21,003 bases of DNA from Desulfarculales bacterium UBA702 (GCA_002298165.1 DBMI01000108.1:1-21003); one strand, 5' to 3'; shown: positions 1 to 7,597, counted from the stretch's first letter. Notes: generated by a model not told the origin, from the letters alone. Translations and numbers: made by a program.

Positions 1-1584
1 ATCGAACTGGAGATGCAGAACGAAGAGTTGCGTAAGGCCCAGGAGCAACTCGGCGAATCGCTGGCAAAATATTCCGATCTCTATGATTTTGCGCCGGTGG
101 GCTACGTCACTTCGAATAGAGATGGCCTCATCCTGGAAGTCAATCTCACCTTTGCCGGCCAGCTTGGCATTGAAAGAGGCCGCCTGATCAACACCCCTCT
201 TTGGCTATACATAGCAGCGCCGGACAGAGGCAAGCTTCGGTCGCACTTCGATCAGGTTTATAGAACCGAAGAACGGGGGACCTGTGAATTGAGACTGCAA
301 AGAGCGAGCGGCCCTGAACGTTATGTGCAATTTGACAGTATTCGAGTGCTGAATGGCGATGGCTCCGAGTTTTGCAGGACCTCGGTAACGGATATATCGA
401 TCAGGAAAGAGGCCGAAGAGGAGCTTGGCAGGGTTCATTCCGAGTTGGAAATAAAGGTAGAGGAGCGCACGGCCGAACTCAGCGAGAACGAAAGGAAGTT
501 TAGGAAACTTTCGCAGGAATTCCAAACCCTTCTCAATGCCATCAGCGACACCTTGATTCTGCTCTCTGCCGAAATGGAGGTATTGTGGACAAATGGTGAA
601 AGAGCTTTGGATTTGAATGAGATGGTATCGGATGTGGTGGGGCAATACTGTTATAAGCTGTTGCATAATCGTTCCGCTTCCTCTGAGGATAGCCTGATAA
701 CAAGATGTTTCGATACGGCTGAAAAGGAAGTTGCGGTCGTAACCCATAATGGGGCAGTACTCGACGTAAGAGCGTTCCCGGTCAAGGAGGCCGACACGGT
801 CAGCAGCGTGCTCCTCCTGGTAAGTGATATTACCGAAAAAATGGCGATGCAGGCAGAAGCGATGCAGGCAGCTCATTTGGCCTCACTGGGGGAACTAGCC
901 GCCGGAGTTGCTCATGAAATCAACAATCCCATCACAGGCATCATAAACTATGGTCAAATTCTGATAAATGAGTGCAACCCCGAGAGCATGGAAAAAGATA
1001 TCGGAGAGCGCATTGTGAAGGAAGGGGAGCGTATCGGGCGTATCGTAAAGACACTGCTCTCGTATGCGCGAGATGGGCGAGAAGAAAAAAAGTCCACGCC
1101 CGTCCCCGTCGTTCTGGAAGAATCCATTATTCTAACTCAGGCGCAAATGCGGAAGGAAGGCATCGATTTGAGAATCAATCTTCACGACGACCTTCCCGAG
1201 GTCCATGCCAACTTTCAGCAGATCCAGCAGTGTTTTATCAATATCATAAACAATGCGCGCTACGCCTTAAACGAGAAGTATCCTGGAAGACATAAAAATA
1301 AATGCTTAGAGATAACCGGTAAGAGAGTGACTATCAGTGATCGCCCATATGTGCGACTTATCTTCTATGATCAGGGGGTGGGAGTTCCTGCTCATGAGAT
1401 CTCCATGCTAACGAAGCCGTTCTTCTCCACAAAGCCCTTCGGGAAAGGGACCGGTCTTGGATTGAATATCACGCAAAGAATCATTACGGATCATGGCGGA
1501 TACATCAGCTTCGAGAGTGTCAGGGGGGAATTTACCCGGGTCATAATGGATTTACCGGCCAACCAAAGCGGTGAACAGGTGTAG
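1..1584 (+). CDS. PAS-PAS sensor histidine kinase (5' end outside window)
   Basis: The reading frame is open from base 1 and begins inside a helix (IELEMQNEEL), so the true start lies upstream. Counting visible codons, a first PAS domain spans about 25-135 (YDFAPVGYVT...), a linker helix 135-170, and a second PAS about 172-280. A HisKA domain follows with the H-box GVAHEINNP (His about 305). The HATPase domain has an N-box (FINIINNARYAL), G1 (DQGVGVP), an F-box (KPFFSTKP) and G2 (GKGTGLGLN). No transmembrane segment is visible in the retained part. The stop is followed after one base by the sigma-54 response regulator, so the pair should form a classic NtrB/NtrC-like system in which this protein autophosphorylates and donates phosphate to the regulator. 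The second PAS reads YCYKLLHNRSASSEDS. Related PAS domains often carry a Cys cluster there, which seems to be lost here. The signal sensed is unknown. Confidence 0.93.
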   Translation: MELEMQNEELRKAQEQLGESLAKYSDLYDFAPVGYVTSNRDGLILEVNLTFAGQLGIERGRLINTPLWLYIAAPDRGKLRSHFDQVYRTEERGTCELRLQRASGPERYVQFDSIRVLNGDGSEFCRTSVTDISIRKEAEEELGRVHSELEIKVEERTAELSENERKFRKLSQEFQTLLNAISDTLILLSAEMEVLWTNGERALDLNEMVSDVVGQYCYKLLHNRSASSEDSLITRCFDTAEKEVAVVTHNGAVLDVRAFPVKEADTVSSVLLLVSDITEKMAMQAEAMQAAHLASLGELAAGVAHEINNPITGIINYGQILINECNPESMEKDIGERIVKEGERIGRIVKTLLSYARDGREEKKSTPVPVVLEESIILTQAQMRKEGIDLRINLHDDLPEVHANFQQIQQCFINIINNARYALNEKYPGRHKNKCLEITGKRVTISDRPYVRLIFYDQGVGVPAHEISMLTKPFFSTKPFGKGTGLGLNITQRIITDHGGYISFESVRGEFTRVIMDLPANQSGEQV

Positions 1585-1585
1585 A

Positions 1586-3286
1586 ATGAGTGCGAGGATT
1601 CTTGTAATCGATGATGAAGAATCGATCCGGTTTACCTTCGAAAGGTTCCTCAGGGCCGCGGGGCATATCGTGACTACCGCTGCAACCTGCACCGAAGCTT
1701 TGGCCCGAATAGACGAGACAAACTTTGATGTGGTATTTGCCGACATTATTCTTGGCGATGGGACGGGAATCGATATTTTGCGCGAGATCAAGGCAAAAGG
1801 TCTGCGCTGCCCGGTTATCATGATCACTGGAGATCCCGGTGTCGAGACCGCTGCCGACTCCATTCGCCTGGGCGCATTCGATTACATACCCAAGCCCATC
1901 AACCAGCAGTCCCTGTTGCATGCCACCCGAACCGCCTTGAAGTATAAGGTCATAAATGAAGAAAAGGAAAGATACCGCACAAACCTGGAGGCTATCTTCA
2001 GGAGCGTCAGGGATGCCATCATAACCGTTGATGAGAAATTGGTTGTGATCGAGTTTAATGAGGCAGCCATGACCATGTTTGGGTATTCTCGTGATGACAT
2101 AGGAAAACCCTTTGGTTCCTTAAGGGAAATCTGCAATGGAAGATGCGCCGAGATTCTTGCGGAGGCGATCAAAAGTGGAGAACCCGTCGAGGCAGACCGC
2201 ATCGAGTGCACCTCTGGCAATAGTGCAAGAGGGGTCATTAGCGTAAGGACATATCCTCTGATTGGTCTTAATGGGATGGCCTCGGGTGTCGTTATGGTGT
2301 TGAGGGATGATACGCATGTGGCGGAACTCGAAAGGGAACTCAAAGAACATCGGCAGTTCCATCGCATTATCGGCAAAAGCGGACCGATGCAGAAGGTTTA
2401 TTCCCTCATCAAAGCTTTGGCCCATGTTCAGACGACTGTTCTCATCACGGGTGAAAGTGGAACGGGTAAAGAACTGGTAGCGGAGGCGCTGCATCGCGCC
2501 GGAGAACGCAGCCACAAACCGTTGGTCAAGGTGAACTGTTCGGCATTGCCTGAAAACCTCCTTGAAAGCGAGCTCTTCGGCCATGTGAAGGGAGCGTTTA
2601 CAGGCGCTATCAGAGATAATGTGGGACGGTTCCACAGAGCTGATGGGGGCACCATTTTCCTGGATGAGGTTGGCGACATCTCACCGATGATACAGCTCAA
2701 GCTCTTGCGGGTCCTTGAAGAGAGGCAATTTGAGCGAATCGGAAACTCTGCTCCAGTACAAGTGGATGTCCGGATGATCGCTGCAACAAACAAGAATCTC
2801 CAGGAAAAAGTCGGCCTTGGCGCATTGAGAGAAGATCTCTACTACCGTCTGAAGGTGGTTGAGATCAGGTTGCCACCGTTAAGGGACAGGCGCGAAGATA
2901 TCCCGCTTTTGATTGATCACTTTCTCAATAGGTTCAATGTTCAATTCAAGAAGACCATTGAAGGGATATCCTCTGATGTCTTGAAAGCGTTTCTTGCTTA
3001 TCACTGGCCAGGTAATGTGCGGGAACTCGAAAACACTATGGAGCATGCCTTCGTCCTTTGCAGCCAAACCATTATCACTTTCGATCATCTGCCGCCCGAT
3101 TTCATGAGCGCTCCAGGAATCGAGCGCCGCTCTCCCGATGAGCCACAGGCTGTTGATTCTCAAGCAGTTCTTGAAGCCCTGGATAAGACCGCCTGGAACA
3201 AGGCAAAAGCAGCCCGGTTGCTAGGAATAGATCGCGTGACTCTCTACAGGAAACTCAAAAGATACAACCTCTCACTAACCCCATGA
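1586..3286 (+). CDS. NtrC-family sigma-54-dependent response regulator (REC-PAS-AAA+-Fis HTH)
   Basis: This is a 566-aa transcriptional activator. The N-terminal receiver domain (1-120) has the acidic pair D9-D10, phospho-acceptor D53 (FADIILGDG) and K103 (PKP). A PAS domain covers about 133-245 and includes two Cys in EICNGRC (182-187). The AAA+ domain (about 260-485) has Walker A GESGTGKE (289-296), the sigma-54 contact loop GAFTGA (336-341), Walker B GTIFLDEV (355-362) and the HWPGNVRELEN sensor region. A Fis-type HTH lies at about 535-560 (WNKAKAARLLGIDRVTLYRK). An upstream in-frame GTG at 1571 overlaps the kinase gene. The ATG at 1586 is preferred because it gives the normal receiver start (MSARILVIDDE) and has AGGTG just upstream. 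One base separates it from the kinase stop, which indicates translational coupling. It should activate sigma-54 promoters after phosphorylation. Target genes cannot be read from the window. Confidence 0.95.
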   Translation: MSARILVIDDEESIRFTFERFLRAAGHIVTTAATCTEALARIDETNFDVVFADIILGDGTGIDILREIKAKGLRCPVIMITGDPGVETAADSIRLGAFDYIPKPINQQSLLHATRTALKYKVINEEKERYRTNLEAIFRSVRDAIITVDEKLVVIEFNEAAMTMFGYSRDDIGKPFGSLREICNGRCAEILAEAIKSGEPVEADRIECTSGNSARGVISVRTYPLIGLNGMASGVVMVLRDDTHVAELERELKEHRQFHRIIGKSGPMQKVYSLIKALAHVQTTVLITGESGTGKELVAEALHRAGERSHKPLVKVNCSALPENLLESELFGHVKGAFTGAIRDNVGRFHRADGGTIFLDEVGDISPMIQLKLLRVLEERQFERIGNSAPVQVDVRMIAATNKNLQEKVGLGALREDLYYRLKVVEIRLPPLRDRREDIPLLIDHFLNRFNVQFKKTIEGISSDVLKAFLAYHWPGNVRELENTMEHAFVLCSQTIITFDHLPPDFMSAPGIERRSPDEPQAVDSQAVLEALDKTAWNKAKAARLLGIDRVTLYRKLKRYNLSLTP

Positions 3287-3356
3287 CCCGACAGGCACAC
3301 GACAAATATCGCAAGCGCAAGGGGCGGATCGGAAGAGCGAATCTCGACGTGCCCCA

Positions 3357-3378
3357 TCATTCCGAAAAGCCGGAATGA
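3357..3378 (+). terminator. Hairpin downstream of the sigma-54 regulator gene
   Basis: TCATTCCG (3357-3364) pairs with CGGAATGA (3371-3378) across a six-base loop (AAAAGC), giving a perfect 8-bp stem about 70 bases after the regulator stop codon. No T-run follows, so it may be a factor-dependent terminator, an mRNA 3' stabiliser or a dispersed palindrome rather than an intrinsic terminator. Confidence 0.35.
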
Positions 3379-3639
3379 CGCCCTCCCTCACGCCTTGCGC
3401 TCTCACGAAGGTTCCACGTTTCGCCAGACCCCACCTTTCCCCTGCATCGACATGTTGCAGTCGACATGAAAGAAACGCAACGCATCTGTTGCGCCGCAAC
3501 GCATTTTCCTTCACCCCACCCTCCGCGTTGTCACTCCATTTCACCCTAAGTAAGCGTAACAACTACATAAGTTTGGAAAGCCAATACTGCCGAGTCCGGG
3601 GCATGAAATTTGCTTAAACTACAGCAGGATACGTTGTAA

Positions 3640-3654
3640 CTTTCAAATTGAAAG
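3640..3654. promoter_or_regulatory. 15-base perfect palindrome, possible operator
   Basis: CTTTCAA and TTGAAAG flank a single central A. The site is 130 bases upstream of the DUF1328 gene, within operator range of its likely promoter. The functional assignment is inference, because the binding protein is unknown and a 15-base palindrome can arise by chance in AT-rich DNA. Confidence 0.25.
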
Positions 3655-3783
3655 CGGGATCTATCCTTCATACACCGTTATCTTGCAACGCGGTGATTGA
3701 TTTGACAACCTTTCGCAAGAGAGTTCCAAGGTTGCCAAGGAGCTTAGTCGATTTTGAATATTTCTTAGTATGGAGGTTTAACG

Positions 3784-3954
3784 ATGTTTCTTTACTGGGC
3801 AGTTATGTTCCTCTTAGTAGCGCTTATTGCGGGCGTGTTTGGATTTGCCGGAATTGCAGGGACCTCGGCATGGATCGCTCAAGTGCTTTTTATCATCTTC
3901 CTGGTGGCATTCGTGGTGTCGCTGCTGACAGGCCGCAGAATGCCCCGGGCGTAA
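3784..3954 (+). CDS. DUF1328 (YtjA/UPF0391-like) small membrane protein, 56 aa
   Basis: The 56-residue protein starts MFLYWAVMFLLVALIAGVFG and ends TGRRMPRA. It has two hydrophobic helices (about 3-24 and 29-49) joined by a Gly/Ala-rich turn (FAGIAGTSAW), matching the size and pattern of the DUF1328/YtjA family. These are inner-membrane microproteins of unknown role, often found near stress or envelope genes. The start is well supported: GGAGG at 3772-3776 lies seven bases before the ATG. The stop codon falls in the loop of a GC hairpin (CCGGGC at 3945-3950 with GCCCGG at 3955-3960), which may fold after termination. It is followed by the small helical-protein gene at 4071, and the two may share a transcript, although a structured leader separates them. 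Confidence 0.88.
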   Translation: MFLYWAVMFLLVALIAGVFGFAGIAGTSAWIAQVLFIIFLVAFVVSLLTGRRMPRA

Positions 3955-3991
3955 GCCCGGATTGCACACTAACCGGCAAATAGGAAGCGTT

Positions 3992-4028
3992 GCGGACGAG
4001 GCAGGATTTGAATCCTGTTGCCGTCCGC
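3992..4028 (+). other. Two-tier hairpin in the leader of the 92-aa protein gene
   Basis: GCGGACG (3992-3998) pairs perfectly with CGTCCGC (4022-4028). Inside it CAGGAT (4003 region) pairs with ATCCTG (ending 4017) around a TTGA loop, leaving a small internal loop. This is a strong fold about 43 bases before the ATG at 4071. It has no T-tract, so it is not a standard intrinsic terminator. A role as a leader structure or processing site between the DUF1328 gene and the next gene is an inference. Confidence 0.4.
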
Positions 4029-4070
4029 TTCGCTGGATGCTGAGGGAAAACGCAGCAGAAAGGCAATATA

Positions 4071-4349
4071 ATGCAAAAGACTCTCAAACACGAAGACATA
4101 AAACAGACACTGGCTGAGGCCGATGAACTCCTATGGAAAATTGAGCCTAAGTTCATCGAAAGCATTGCAGAAGAAGAGAAACGAATCGACCTTGAACAAC
4201 AGGCTCGAAGCTTGAAACAACTCAAGATGGAGGCTCTGGATAAGATCGAGAAGGAGGGAATACAGGAGAGCGGAACTTACAGTGAAGGAATGCACAAGGC
4301 GATGGAAGATATTGAAAAGGCTATGAAGGCCTTGGCAAGCTATCTCTAA
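4071..4349 (+). CDS. Small charged helical protein, MQKTLKHE family (copy 1)
   Basis: The 92-residue protein is very rich in Glu, Lys, Leu and Ala. It is predicted almost wholly helical, with a possible antiparallel coiled coil broken near ESGTYSEG (about 66-73). It has no signal peptide, no membrane segment and only Met/Trp/Tyr scattered, so it looks cytosolic. I do not recognise a named family. Copy 2 is at 14006-14287 in this window. The two share the start MQKTLKHE, the block LAEADELL and the C-terminal pattern TY-EGMH-A-E-I-KAMK-LA-YL, at roughly 55-60% identity by eye, and the first codons are also conserved at DNA level. Such conservation in two places supports real coding. AAGG about seven bases upstream is a plausible ribosome site. 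Function is unknown. A small adaptor or regulator binding a helix partner is one possibility. Confidence 0.82.
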   Translation: MQKTLKHEDIKQTLAEADELLWKIEPKFIESIAEEEKRIDLEQQARSLKQLKMEALDKIEKEGIQESGTYSEGMHKAMEDIEKAMKALASYL

Positions 4350-4468
4350 TTAAATCAGAACATTATAAATCTAGTCGAAGTGGGTGGCTCTCGTGATCTT
4401 ATGGCTATTAAGGCGTCTTTTGCGGTTATAGGTTCGCTTTCTAAACTTAGTGTCGGGAAGGTAAGGTC

Positions 4469-4498
4469 CTCTTGGGGAAAGCAGAGATTCCCCAAGAG
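4469..4498. terminator. 10-bp perfect hairpin between convergent genes
   Basis: CTCTTGGGGA (4469-4478) is the exact reverse complement of TCCCCAAGAG (4489-4498), with a ten-base loop. It lies between the convergent small helical-protein gene (ends 4349) and the desaturase gene (ends 4580). Position and stability suit a bidirectional transcription stop, but no T-run follows on either strand. A second weaker inverted repeat (CCGTTTAT at 4536-4543 with ATAAACGG at 4564-4571) lies just after the desaturase stop codon. Confidence 0.4.
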
Positions 4499-4579
4499 TA
4501 TTCGCTTAGCCACACAGTTGCACGGGCAATTCCCTCCGTTTATGTGCCTTTACCGGCTTCTCAATAAACGGGGATGGTC

Positions 4580-5611
4580 TCATGGGAAAGCTACCATTTT
4601 CTGTCGCTTCTCATCCCACACCTTCAGTCGAATACAACGTAGGCTTGACCTTATTGAAAACGACGCGGCGGTTTGCAATGCCGGAACAGTATCATAACAC
4701 TTTTTCAGATGGTAATTAGGGATTCTGGGATTGAGATGGTGGACATGGTGAAAACCTATATTACTGGAAAACCAACGAAGCACAGCCGGCAAATTATAGA
4801 ACGAACTACCCTCCATAGCGGCTCGCAATGGCTCCCACTCGCTTTTTGGCGCCCAATATCCCCCTTCGAACTGATGCTGCACGTAAAACAACCAAATTCC
4901 TGCCATCCCGGCAAACCAAAGCACGGGAAACTGGATCAGTAGGTACGTACGCCACCCAATAACCTGGACGGCAATCACAAATACGGCAATGATTAACAGG
5001 TTTGTGGCAAGTACGCTAATTCGTTCCTTCCGCTTCACCTTCCGGCTCGGAAGCCGGTTACTCAGGAAGAAAACAAAAAAAGCACCCAGTCCTATCAGCA
5101 CAACCGGATTACGGTAGAGCCCGTAGCGCAATCGTTTACTCCGCGGTAATTCCTCATACTCCTTTAGTGTCAGGGTCCAAATGTCTCCGAATCCCCGCGC
5201 ATCAAGATTCGCGTAAGTCACATGATGCCTAAGGTGGCTGAAACGCCAGTCTTCAAAAGAAGTGAACACCAACACTCCTAGAAGGTACCCGACGATATCG
5301 TTGGCTTTCTTCGACGTGAAGAACGAACCATGCACACAGTCGTGAAATAAGATGAATACCCGGACAAGAAACGCCGCGGCAGCCAGGGTGAGAACCAGTG
5401 TTAGCTTGTAGGAGTAGCCGAGTTGAATTGATTGGATCATCAGATACCATAGACAGCAGTATGGGACCAACGTGTTCGTCAACTGCCAGATAGCTCTTCG
5501 GCTGTCGGCTTTCCGGAAAGTGGAGAGCACCGGGTACCAGTCCGGCCAAATGCGACCGTAGCTTTTCCTTTCCTCTCCGCGATTGGAAGCATCCGCTTCA
5601 CGAACAACCAT
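4580..5611 (-). CDS. Membrane fatty-acid desaturase (acyl-lipid type, three His boxes)
   Basis: The 343-aa integral membrane protein has the di-iron desaturase signature. His box 1 is HDCVHGS (90-96), box 2 HLRHH (126-130) and box 3 HHVHH (288-292), which continues LNPRIPNYHL as in bacterial delta-12/omega-6 acyl-lipid desaturases. Hydrophobic pairs lie at about 48-88, 105-118, 168-185, 200-218 and 222-245. The family inserts a cis double bond into lipid-bound acyl chains using O2 and electrons from ferredoxin or a reductase. Regioselectivity cannot be read from sequence. The ATG at 5609-5611 (minus strand) has a purine-rich GAGAGG upstream. It is divergent from the B12-binding radical SAM gene and shares a 305-base control region with it. 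An O2-requiring enzyme in what otherwise looks like an anaerobe's gene set suggests at least micro-oxic exposure. Confidence 0.92.
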   Translation of the reverse strand: MVVREADASNRGEERKSYGRIWPDWYPVLSTFRKADSRRAIWQLTNTLVPYCCLWYLMIQSIQLGYSYKLTLVLTLAAAAFLVRVFILFHDCVHGSFFTSKKANDIVGYLLGVLVFTSFEDWRFSHLRHHVTYANLDARGFGDIWTLTLKEYEELPRSKRLRYGLYRNPVVLIGLGAFFVFFLSNRLPSRKVKRKERISVLATNLLIIAVFVIAVQVIGWRTYLLIQFPVLWFAGMAGIWLFYVQHQFEGGYWAPKSEWEPLRAAMEGSSFYNLPAVLRWFSSNIGFHHVHHLNPRIPNYHLKKCYDTVPALQTAASFSIRSSLRCIRLKVWDEKRQKMVAFP

Positions 5612-5916
5612 GTTACAGCCTCTCTTGGATTGTTTCTTCTTTTAAAGTCCTGAGCCCGTTCGCAGTCACTGTTTCTCGTTTTAAGGGCAACGGAAACCGG
5701 CAGCCGTGGTCCGTAGTATAAATTTGATGTTCCAGAGTAATGCCAAGATATTGCGATGAGGGATGAAAATCAAGGAGCCTCAAAAACCTGGATGTTAGCA
5801 GCAGATTTCTGAATATAAATATATATGGCGCCTCCATGCTAAGGCTCGTTGGCTCGGGTTGACCCCAGGTTTCTATTGCCTTAAGTTCCACGTAGGTTTT
5901 ACTCCGTGGAGGAATC
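5612..5916. other. Divergent control region between desaturase and radical SAM genes
   Basis: These 305 bases separate two divergent genes and must hold both promoters. An AT-only stretch near 5812-5826 (ATATAAATATATAT) offers -10-like hexamers for either direction (TATAAA at 5814-5819 on the plus strand), but no good -35 sits at 16-18 bases. A minus-strand open frame runs from inside the radical SAM gene to a TAA one base before the desaturase ATG. Its start lacks a ribosome site and its composition is not convincing, so I do not call it a gene. Confidence 0.45.
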
Positions 5917-7428
5917 ATGAATATCCTGCTTGTGTATCCCTGTGTTCCCGAAACCTTTTGGAGCTTCACCCATGCCCTGAAAGTGGTTCGCCGAAAAGCA
6001 GCCTACCCGCCGCTCGGTGCTCTCACAGTGGCGGCACTGCTTCCGAATCACTGGAACAAACGCTTGATAGACATGAATGTAACGGAACTCAGGGATGATG
6101 ACCTTGCCTGGGCCGATTACGTGTTTATCAGCGCAATGATTGCCCAGAGAATTTCCACCCGGAAGGTCGTGGACAGGTGTCTGAGAATTGGTGTCAAGAC
6201 CGTTGGCGGTGGGCCGTTGTTCAGAACCTGTCCGGGGGAGTTCACGGATGTGGATCATCTTTTCCTGGGCGAGGCGGAAAGTTCCATAAACGAACTCGTG
6301 AGAGACATAGAGGAACAGCGTCCCAGGCGCATGTATCCAGCCTCGGAGTATCCGTCCCTCGACACTTCCCCTATTCCTTTATGGGATCTCATCAATCTTA
6401 ATGACTACGCAGCCATGTCAATCCAGTATTCCAGGGGATGTCCTTTTAATTGTGAATTCTGTGATGTGATCGTAATGAATGGACGTCTGCCCAGGCTGAA
6501 GCGTAAGGAGCAGGTTCTTGCTGAACTGGAAGCCCTTTACTCCCGTGGGTGGCGCGGTTCCGTGTTCATTGTCGATGACAATTTCATAGGTAACAAGGCC
6601 GCCGTAAAAGAGCTTCTGCCTGAAATCATCTCCTGGCAAAAAGGCCGACGGCAATGCTTTAATTTTTTTACCGAAGCCTCTGTGAACCTTGCCGATGACC
6701 CCCATTTAATGAGTTTGATGGCCGATGCCGGATTTAACAAGGTTTTTCTCGGACTGGAGACTCCCTCGGAGGAGAGCCTCAGAGAATGCGGGAAGATGCA
6801 GAACCTGAGCCGCAGCATGTCGGCTGCGGTTTCAACTATTCACAGCCATGGCTTGGCCGTAATGGGAGGTTTCATTATCGGCTTTGACAGCGATCCGCCG
6901 GATATCTTTCAACGGCAAATCAATTTCATCCAAAAAAACGGAATTGTTACCGCAATGATAGGACTTCTGACGGCAATTCCGGGAACGCGCCTATATTCGC
7001 GGCTGGAAGGTGAGGGAAGATTGCTTTACAGCACCTCCGGCGGCGACAACACCGATGCGGGCGGGTCACTCAATTTCATAACGAAAATGGATCGTGCTCA
7101 AATCATCGATGGTTACAAACGGCTAATGAATAATATCTACTCTCCCGAATCGTTCTACAGGCGAGTTCTAGCTTTCCTCCAGGCGTATCGGCCTTCATCA
7201 AAGACATATATAGAAAAAAACGACTTGATGACTTTTGCACGATCGCTCTGGCACCTGGGAGTTAAGGACAAAGATTGGAGAAGCTATTACTGGAGACTAC
7301 TCCAAAAAAGTGTTTTCAAATATCAGGATTCATTCTCGGATATGATCACGATGTCCATTTACGGCTACCATTTCCGGAAACTGTTTTGGGCGCCTGACTT
7401 GCCTCAAAATACCTCGTGGCGGAGTTAG
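5917..7428 (+). CDS. B12-binding radical SAM protein with DUF4070-like C-terminus (HpnP-type architecture)
   Basis: The 503-aa cytosolic enzyme has an N-terminal cobalamin-binding Rossmann domain (about 1-135, MNILLVYPCVP..., GGGP at 97-100, GEAE at 118-121). A radical SAM core follows (about 165-360) with the 4Fe-4S motif C175-P-F-N-C179-E-F-C182. The C-terminal region (about 365-503) resembles DUF4070. The core text IQYSRGCPFNCEFCDV, VDDNFIGN and GLET matches the group containing hopanoid C-2 methylase HpnP. That group transfers methyl groups from methylcobalamin or does other radical chemistry, often on lipids. No hopanoid genes are in the window, so calling it hpnP would be unsafe. A strong GGAGG (5908-5912) four bases before the ATG fixes the start. 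Its divergent neighbour is a fatty-acid desaturase, which fits a lipid-modifying role but does not prove it. Confidence 0.9.
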   Translation: MNILLVYPCVPETFWSFTHALKVVRRKAAYPPLGALTVAALLPNHWNKRLIDMNVTELRDDDLAWADYVFISAMIAQRISTRKVVDRCLRIGVKTVGGGPLFRTCPGEFTDVDHLFLGEAESSINELVRDIEEQRPRRMYPASEYPSLDTSPIPLWDLINLNDYAAMSIQYSRGCPFNCEFCDVIVMNGRLPRLKRKEQVLAELEALYSRGWRGSVFIVDDNFIGNKAAVKELLPEIISWQKGRRQCFNFFTEASVNLADDPHLMSLMADAGFNKVFLGLETPSEESLRECGKMQNLSRSMSAAVSTIHSHGLAVMGGFIIGFDSDPPDIFQRQINFIQKNGIVTAMIGLLTAIPGTRLYSRLEGEGRLLYSTSGGDNTDAGGSLNFITKMDRAQIIDGYKRLMNNIYSPESFYRRVLAFLQAYRPSSKTYIEKNDLMTFARSLWHLGVKDKDWRSYYWRLLQKSVFKYQDSFSDMITMSIYGYHFRKLFWAPDLPQNTSWRS

Positions 7429-7597
7429 TCTCGATCGAATGGTGTTCACTTCCGCCAGAGCTTTCTCCAAATATTCCCAGCCTCTAATCTCGCGGGTACT
7501 TAATCTGGTATTTGAAGGGGCGCCCGCTTTCTTCAAAGGATTCTGTCCGTGAAAAGAGAGCAGGTCTTGAGCGGCTCATATAAGGGGCATGTTAAGG

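Larger units (their letters stand above)
3287..3783. other. 497-base intergenic region rich in small inverted and direct repeats
   Basis: No convincing gene was found. Frames open here are short, Arg/Pro/Cys-rich and lack ribosome sites. The region contains an 8-bp hairpin at 3357-3378. A 10-base direct repeat CGCAACGCAT lies at 3475-3484 and 3494-3503. Two mutually exclusive small hairpins share GTTGC (3476-3491 or 3487-3499). A perfect 15-base palindrome CTTTCAAATTGAAAG lies at 3640-3654. A TTGACA-like hexamer at 3702-3707 has no good partner -10. The promoter of the DUF1328 gene at 3784 presumably lies in the last 150 bases, but I could not identify it with confidence. Confidence 0.5.

Noticed and set aside
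205..876. 223-codon minus-strand open frame inside the first kinase
   Set aside because: It is fully antisense to conserved PAS coding sequence, and the product is His/Phe/Arg-rich with no domain.
1571..1585. GTG start for the sigma-54 regulator
   Set aside because: It would add MNRCR before the normal receiver start and overlap the kinase gene. The ATG at 1586 fits the family and has a better upstream site.
3375..3617. 80-codon plus-strand open frame
   Set aside because: It is rich in Ser, Arg, Pro and Cys, has no ribosome site and overlaps the repeat-rich gap. It looks like chance.
3970..3990. Sigma-54 promoter ahead of the small-protein gene
   Set aside because: GG and GC are spaced correctly, but the -12 element lacks TT and the rest of the consensus is weak. 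It was attractive only because an NtrC-type activator is nearby.
3992..4028. tRNA or tRNA fragment
   Set aside because: A 7-bp stem and a TTTGAAT-like loop recall acceptor and T arms, but there is no D arm or anticodon arm and the T-loop lacks the usual TTC. It is only a stem-loop.
5917..7428. Naming the radical SAM gene hpnP
   Set aside because: The architecture matches, but the substrate is not determined by it and no hopanoid biosynthesis gene is in view.
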